A stretch of 64,000 bases of DNA from Rhizomys pruinosus (lineage: Eukaryota; Chordata; Mammalia; Rodentia; Spalacidae): positions 1,671,249 through 1,735,248 of the forward strand of contig VZQC01010436.1 in the NCBI GenBank assembly GCA_009823505.1. Direction: 5' to 3'. Position numbers and translations under genes: made by a program. Below the pieces are notes generated by a model that did no database searches, had not been told where the DNA came from, and saw only the letters and a list, made by a program, of their open reading frames with translations. Below, one piece after another: positions 59,516 through 64,000 of the stretch. The stretch's first letter is position 1. Every line of letters begins with the position of its first letter.

Positions 59516-59838
59516 ACCTTCAGCATCAAGATTTAGTGGGCGTTAACATGCAGTAATCTGTGTGGCAACTCTGAAATATGTGGTACTGAATGGCGAGATA
59601 AGTTTCTTCCATGAAAAGTTGGCAGACTTGGAGTTATTTCTTGGTAAACTAGGTGAAAACTAAGAAAATGACAAGCTGAAGGCCAGACTACGAGTAAAAT
59701 GTCTGCCTCTGTAACTCCCATATGCAAGCGTGATAAAATCCAGGTCAGCAAGCAGCTGCTATAAGACTGCAAAGGAAGTCCTTCCCTACGCTGTCCTCTG
59801 GTGAGTGTTTGGTGCTTCAAGTATCTGCATGACTATTT
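59516..59838. other. No recognised feature
   Basis: A 95-codon minus open frame (59533-59820) has no motif I recognise. Confidence 0.4.
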
Positions 59839-59853
59839 AAAATGTTTCATTCA

Positions 59854-60194
59854 TGCTGGAGAGATTACTCGGTGATTAAGACCACCGACTGCTCTTGTAG
59901 AAGACCCTGGTTCGATTTCCAGCACACACATGGCAAAATAAATAAATAAAATAAAATAAAATTTTGGACTGGAGAGATGGCCTAGCGGTTAAGAGCGCCG
60001 ACTCCTCTTGCAGAGGACCTGGGTTCGATCCTAGCACCCACATGGCTGCTGAAAACCATCTTTAACTTCAGTTCCAGGAGACTCTGATGCCCTCTTCTGA
60101 ACTCCATGGCATTGCATGATACGGGTGCACAGACCTACATGCAGATAGTACATTCATAGACATAATAAATTAAATAAAATAAATTTTAAAAAAT
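59854..60194 (+). mobile_element. B2 SINE dimer sharing one target-site duplication
   Basis: A 3'-truncated B2 (59854-59963) ending in AAAT repeats is followed directly by a full B2 (59964-60194). The 15-base string aaaatgtttcattca flanks the pair (59839-59853 and 60195-60209). No copy of it lies between them. Confidence 0.93.
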
Positions 60195-60307
60195 AAAATG
60201 TTTCATTCAGCTGGCTCTTGTGTACCATGATTGTGATCTCAGATCCTAGTAAAATAAGTCAGAAATGCCCTTAAATCTGAAGCCATTCTGCACTAAACAG
60301 TGAGTTA

Positions 60308-60461
60308 TGCCAGGTGTGGTGGCACATGCCTTTAATCTCAGCACTTGAGAGTCAGAGACAGGTGGATCTCTATGAGTTCAAGGCCAGCCTGGTCTACTGA
60401 TTGAGCTCCAGGCTAGCTGGGACTAAAGAGAGACACTGTCTCAAAAATACACACAAAAAAG
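60308..60461 (+). mobile_element. B1 SINE with target-site duplication
   Basis: Forward B1: gccaggtgtggtggcacatg to cactgtctcaaaaatacac. The duplication agtgagtta lies at 60299-60307 and 60462-60470. Confidence 0.95.
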
Positions 60462-60534
60462 AGTGAGTTACTATACAGCATGGGCTATATAATGAGTTCT
60501 AGCATAGCCAGGTGAACGGAGTGGAACTATGTCA

Positions 60535-60535
60535 T

Positions 60536-60567
<32 letters not shown>

Positions 60568-60568
60568 A
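60535..60568. repeat. (CAA)n microsatellite
   Basis: Eleven or so CAA units, probably grown from the tail of a degraded SINE (about 60471-60530). Confidence 0.95.
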
Positions 60569-61059
60569 ATAACGAGCAAACAATCTGTTTCTTTTGAGTT
60601 TTGGAATGCTTATATGTGACCAACCCTCACTGATGCTAGAGTTAAGAATGTTAAGATGAATTCTAAGAGAATGAGCTGTGAAAGTTTCTGCATTATATGT
60701 AACATTCTGAGTATTGAACAGTTTTAAAGCAAGCTAAGCTTAAAGGATGACTACAGTTATGTTTTTTTTCCCTTTCAGCTGTATATTCAACCATGTAGTT
60801 TAGTTTGTTTCTTGAATTTTAAAATAGGCAGATACTATTTTAGAACTTCTGTTTAACTGGTACACACATATCAGTATCCCATTTATTAACATTGCAATTG
60901 TTCTCTCTAACAACTATTGGATAAACCTAACTTGAAATAACAGAAATGTGTGATAATTTTTTAATCATTAAGTAAATTAAAATTGAGGCAATCCAGTGCT
61001 TACAATGGCAAAATATAAATTGCAATCTGTTTTTCCAATGAAACCATCAATGCGAAAGA
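60569..61059. other. No recognised feature
   Basis: AT-rich DNA without recognised repeats. Confidence 0.45.
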
Positions 61060-61295
61060 GCTTGGAAAGATGTATTCCAAGTTCTGGAAGACCACAACAC
61101 TCAATTCAGACTATCATACCCAGAAAAACTGAAGAAAGAAGACCCAGTGTGGGGCTCACATATTATACCCCAGAATTTGAGCGACAAAAGCAGGTGGATC
61201 TCTGTGAGCTTGAAACCTGCCTGGCTTATGCAGTGAGTTACAGACCATTCAGGGCTACACAGTAAGAGATCCTGTATCAAAAATACAACAAAAAT
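61060..61295 (+). mobile_element. Possible L1 ORF1 scrap followed by a degenerate B1
   Basis: 61070-61135 (ccaagttctggaagaccac, then cagactatcatacccag) resembles an L1 ORF1 3' region. 61150-61295 keeps the B1 order: aggtggatctctgtgagctt, a cctgcctggctta stretch, then cagggctacacagtaag. Confidence 0.5.
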
Positions 61296-61584
61296 TTTGA
61301 AAGAAAAAAAATTTCCATGATAAAAACAGATAAAGTAATTTATGACTAAGCCATGTCTATTTATACAGAATACTAGAAGGAATATGTCAACCTGAAAAGA
61401 AGGATAAACACCCCCAAGAAATTGTATTTATAGGAAGCAAATAAATAATGCCATCACATGTAAGATAAAATGTGAAATAAATAATGACAGGAATTAATAT
61501 ATCACTAAATTATAAGTATTAATTGTGGTAATTTCACAATAATATGATACAGACTAAGATATAGGCTCTAGTCAGCCTATCCCG
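61296..61584. other. No recognised feature
   Basis: AT-rich DNA. Confidence 0.45.
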
Positions 61585-61910
61585 TGTGGGATAGTAGGTA
61601 TCTTGGGCATGTGCAAACACAATCTGCCTAGCACACCAGGCGATGCTATAGTGCAGGGCACACCCTGTCACCTCATGCTAGCACTAGCTTTGCACCATAA
61701 GATAACTTGTTTGTCTCCAAGACTCTTTCTAGGTATAACCCATGGGCTGGGATGATGCATGATGATATGGAGGTCGAGGATTGCTTGCTGGGAGGTGGGG
61801 CCATATCATGTAGAGACTGCCCACCTCAGACCTATATAAGCTGCTTGTTTCACAGAATAAATAGGTTTGGACACTCTGATGTGGACCTTGAGGTATTGCT
61901 GGAGTAACCC
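61585..61910 (+). mobile_element. LTR-like element
   Basis: A block starting tgtgggatagtagg, with a TATA-like tatataagctgc at about 61834 and AATAAA at about 61856. It ends near ccataccttctaca. The spacing of TATA box and polyadenylation signal is as in compact rodent LTRs. No internal retroviral sequence or target-site duplication was established. Confidence 0.5.
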
Positions 61911-62039
61911 CTGTTCCATACCTTCTACAGTCTGATTGCAGGACTGACATCCCCCAAATCCTGAGTCTCTTTGGTAAAGAAGGCCAGTTTTTCATCACCT
62001 TAACACTATCTGCTGCCAATATTTCCTCTGCCAAGTTTG

Positions 62040-63110
62040 GTCTCTGATATCCATGTCTACAGTTCTGTGCTGCATTTTTGCGCAGCTCAGAATGCATGGG
62101 TCTTGTGCATAATGATACCAGTGCTGTAGGTTCATATGAACAGGGTCCCAGGAATTTATAGTATTCATTTCTCTTTGGTCTTGCATTACCTCCCTGGCTC
62201 TTACAATCTTTCCACTGTTTCTTACAATCTTTCCACTGTTTCTGTAAGTGTCTAAATGTTGACCTCTGTACTATTCTCATCTGGTGCAAAATAAACTTTT
62301 TTTCTGAGTAGTGTCTGAGATATTTGTCTATACATATAAAATACTTCTATCATGGTTAGTAAAATGTTACATAAGCCTTGGTATGGGTCAAATTTGAAGA
62401 ATTGTTTAAGATCTATGACCTCTCAAGTTGTGTACATCTGGCTATGTTAACAATACCACAGATGAGTTTCTTCCCAGTGAGTGGGTTTTAGGTCCAGTTG
62501 GTTAGCCATTGATTTCCCCCAAGATAGAAGTGTTGCTATTTTCACTATTGCACTGATATATATTTGACACAACAGATAATGCATATAACTATGGATCAGA
62601 AGTTTATGTTTTTAGAGTTCTTTTGTATATTCTAGATACTAAATGTCTGTCTGTTGTTTATCCAGTTGTGGGAAAGACTTATAATAAGGACAGAATCTAG
62701 ACTAATGACTTATGTAACTATGAATCAAAACAAAGCATACTTTTCTAGACATTTGGGAACATAAACATATGAATTTACAACAATGGTAAAAGTATAGGCA
62801 AGACCCATGCTACCTCCAGCCAGGCAAATCCCAGCACAGAAGTGGGGAATCAGGAAAGAAGACTCAACTTCAGCTGAGGAACTTTTGGCAACTGATAAGT
62901 AGTAGGAGAGGGAGAGCTGGATTCTATGAAATGTTTGACACTAGATAGGTTAACTAGGACCTAACGGTTGGATGCCTACTAGAGGACATTTGTGAACAAA
63001 AACATGGCTTGATAGGCCTCAATATATATGAGAGAGTACGTGAAATCCAGCAGTACTGTGGGCTACAAGAGGTGAAAAGTTAGCCACTCTAAATAACACA
63101 AAAAATATAA
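62040..63110 (+). mobile_element. Lx-type L1 3' end, old
   Basis: 62080-62230 (gctgtaggttcatatgaac, ccctggctcttacaatcttt) and 62755-63060 (gctgaggaacttttggcaac, gataggttaactagga) follow the order seen at 12900-13490. 62300-62750 between them is not clearly matched. A short tandem duplication of tcttacaatctttccactgt lies at about 62198-62239. Confidence 0.6.
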
Positions 63111-63143
63111 TATGAAATTTGCAAAATTTCAAAACAATAAAAT

Positions 63144-63444
63144 ATTTTTTTTTCATTTTTTTAACCAAATTGAGATGCAGTTTATTTACACCAGCAGCCA
63201 TGGGGGCAGAAGGAATGCACAGCGTTTACAAAGTAAGCTACCTATACAGGATGGATTACATATGCAAAAATAAAAATCTCAAGATCACAGGACATTGTGA
63301 GCCCCACCCCCTCCCCCAATGACCCTAGCATGCAGTAATGCCAGGTGGGTGGCTCCTGGGCATGCCGGAGGGTGGGGGAGGAGTGATGCATGGAAGGAAA
63401 AGCCAACGGCCATGAAAATTAGTACAAACCTCCCTACACACACA

Positions 63445-63475
<31 letters not shown>

Positions 63476-64000
63476 TCAGACACATGATAGCATACAGGGT
63501 GGACAACACCTAGCCAGGGTGGGGAGGAGGGGAATTGAAACCCACACAGCCTGCTGTTAGAGGGAGGAATGGAGGAGTTCCTAGCCCCTGCTCAACTACA
63601 TGGTAGGGGGGGCATACTCCTCAGAAGGAAAGAGTTTGTTCCCTCAGGGTCCCAGGTGGACCAAGCCAATCTCTTACCCAGCCTGGGCAGGGGGCTCTGT
63701 CCTGAGGGTAAGCCAAGGAACAATGGGGAAGTTTCTGTGGACAAACCAGCTCCCAAACTACTCCCTCCAAGCAGAGGGGAAGAGGCTGTAGGGGAAAGGG
63801 AGAACTGGCCCGAGCTGCAGCAGCTTCTCAGAGGGGAGAGCAGCCATGGCCTGCCTCCTCTCACCTTCAGCCAGTTCCCAAGCCTCTGCGTGGAGGCAGC
63901 TGGAGGTTCACTGGGATCCTTCTCTCCCTCGAGGGAGAAGCATGCCTGGAGGGCAAAGAAACCGAGGAACCCCATGGGGGGGGGGGGGCGGCCCCCCCGG
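63144..64000 (-). other. 3' UTR-like block, gene end or retrocopy
   Basis: On the minus strand this block ends with ggtgtaaataaactgcatct followed by an A-rich tract (complement at 63144-63163). That is a polyadenylation signal about 20 bases before a poly-A-like end. The block is much richer in G and C than the preceding 60 kb and contains an AC repeat. The 127-codon minus frame 63592-63975 is low in recognisable domains and probably chance. It is either the terminal exon of a minus-strand gene continuing beyond the window or a processed retrocopy of one. Parent not identified. Confidence 0.6.
63437..63475. repeat. (AC)n microsatellite
   Basis: AC repeat inside the 3' UTR-like block; it reads as TG on the minus strand. 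Confidence 0.95.

Noticed and set aside
61729..62289. 186-codon minus-strand open frame, the longest in the window
   Set aside because: It runs antisense through an LTR-like block and an old L1 3' end, includes a tandem repeat (QWKDCK twice), and shows no domain. I treat it as chance.
63592..63975. 127-codon minus-strand open frame
   Set aside because: It lies in a GC-rich 3' UTR-like block, has no recognisable domain and uses low-complexity Ser/Pro/Leu composition. Openness in GC-rich DNA is expected.
1..64000. A new defence, biosynthetic or other gene system
   Set aside because: Every longer coding signal resolves to L1, SINE antisense, a pseudogene or an artefact. Nothing supports a multi-gene system.

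Overview
This window is repeat-rich, AT-rich genomic DNA from a muroid rodent. I see no intact protein-coding gene. The organism call rests on many B1 (7SL-derived) and B2 (tRNA-derived) SINEs, ID-like SINEs, rodent L1 and Lx-type L1 3' ends, and long TG, CT and TATC microsatellites. The B2 copies do not look like the standard mouse consensus, so I do not name a species. Single N bases at 6879, 22302 and 40148 look like contig-join marks in a draft, probably long-read, assembly.

Layout. 1-5890 is a degenerate L1 on the + strand. It holds the ORF1 C-terminal part and most of ORF2, and is interrupted by a solo LTR (2505-3061), a B2 (4343-4595) and a 51-base SINE (5441-5491). 5891-6770 is another dispersed repeat. 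7397-8695 holds a diverged direct repeat with two nested B2s. Beside it, 8695-9115 on the minus strand is a broken PRY-SPRY (B30.2) coding fragment of TRIM type. 9.1-22 kb is mostly anonymous DNA with B1, B2, an old L1 3' end and a second LTR. 22.3-24.05 kb has an ancient MER5A-like DNA transposon relic, ID-like SINEs and several B1s.

The dominant structure is a direct duplication: 24057-40147 recurs at about 40745-57290. The copies contain L1 3' ends in both orientations, a processed pseudogene of Ube2f (NEDD8-conjugating enzyme), LTR-like and other dispersed repeats, and a B2 with a perfect 16-base target-site duplication. In the second copy, stretches of near-perfect identity alternate with stretches dense in indels, plus one tract of systematic T-to-G change and one scrambled CT repeat. 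The N at 40148 sits exactly where copy 1 ends. I read this as most likely an unpolished false (haplotypic or contig-overlap) duplication, not a real segmental duplication.

57.3-63.1 kb is anonymous DNA with B1s, a B2 dimer, an LTR candidate and Lx-type L1 3' ends. 63150-64000 is GC-richer and looks like the 3' untranslated end of a minus-strand transcript or its retrocopy; I could not identify the parent.

No genes here work together as a pathway, and I found no previously undescribed biological system. The observations most worth checking are the duplication and its base-change patterns, the two pseudogenes, the nested insertions with exact target-site duplications, and the 3' UTR-like block at the right edge.
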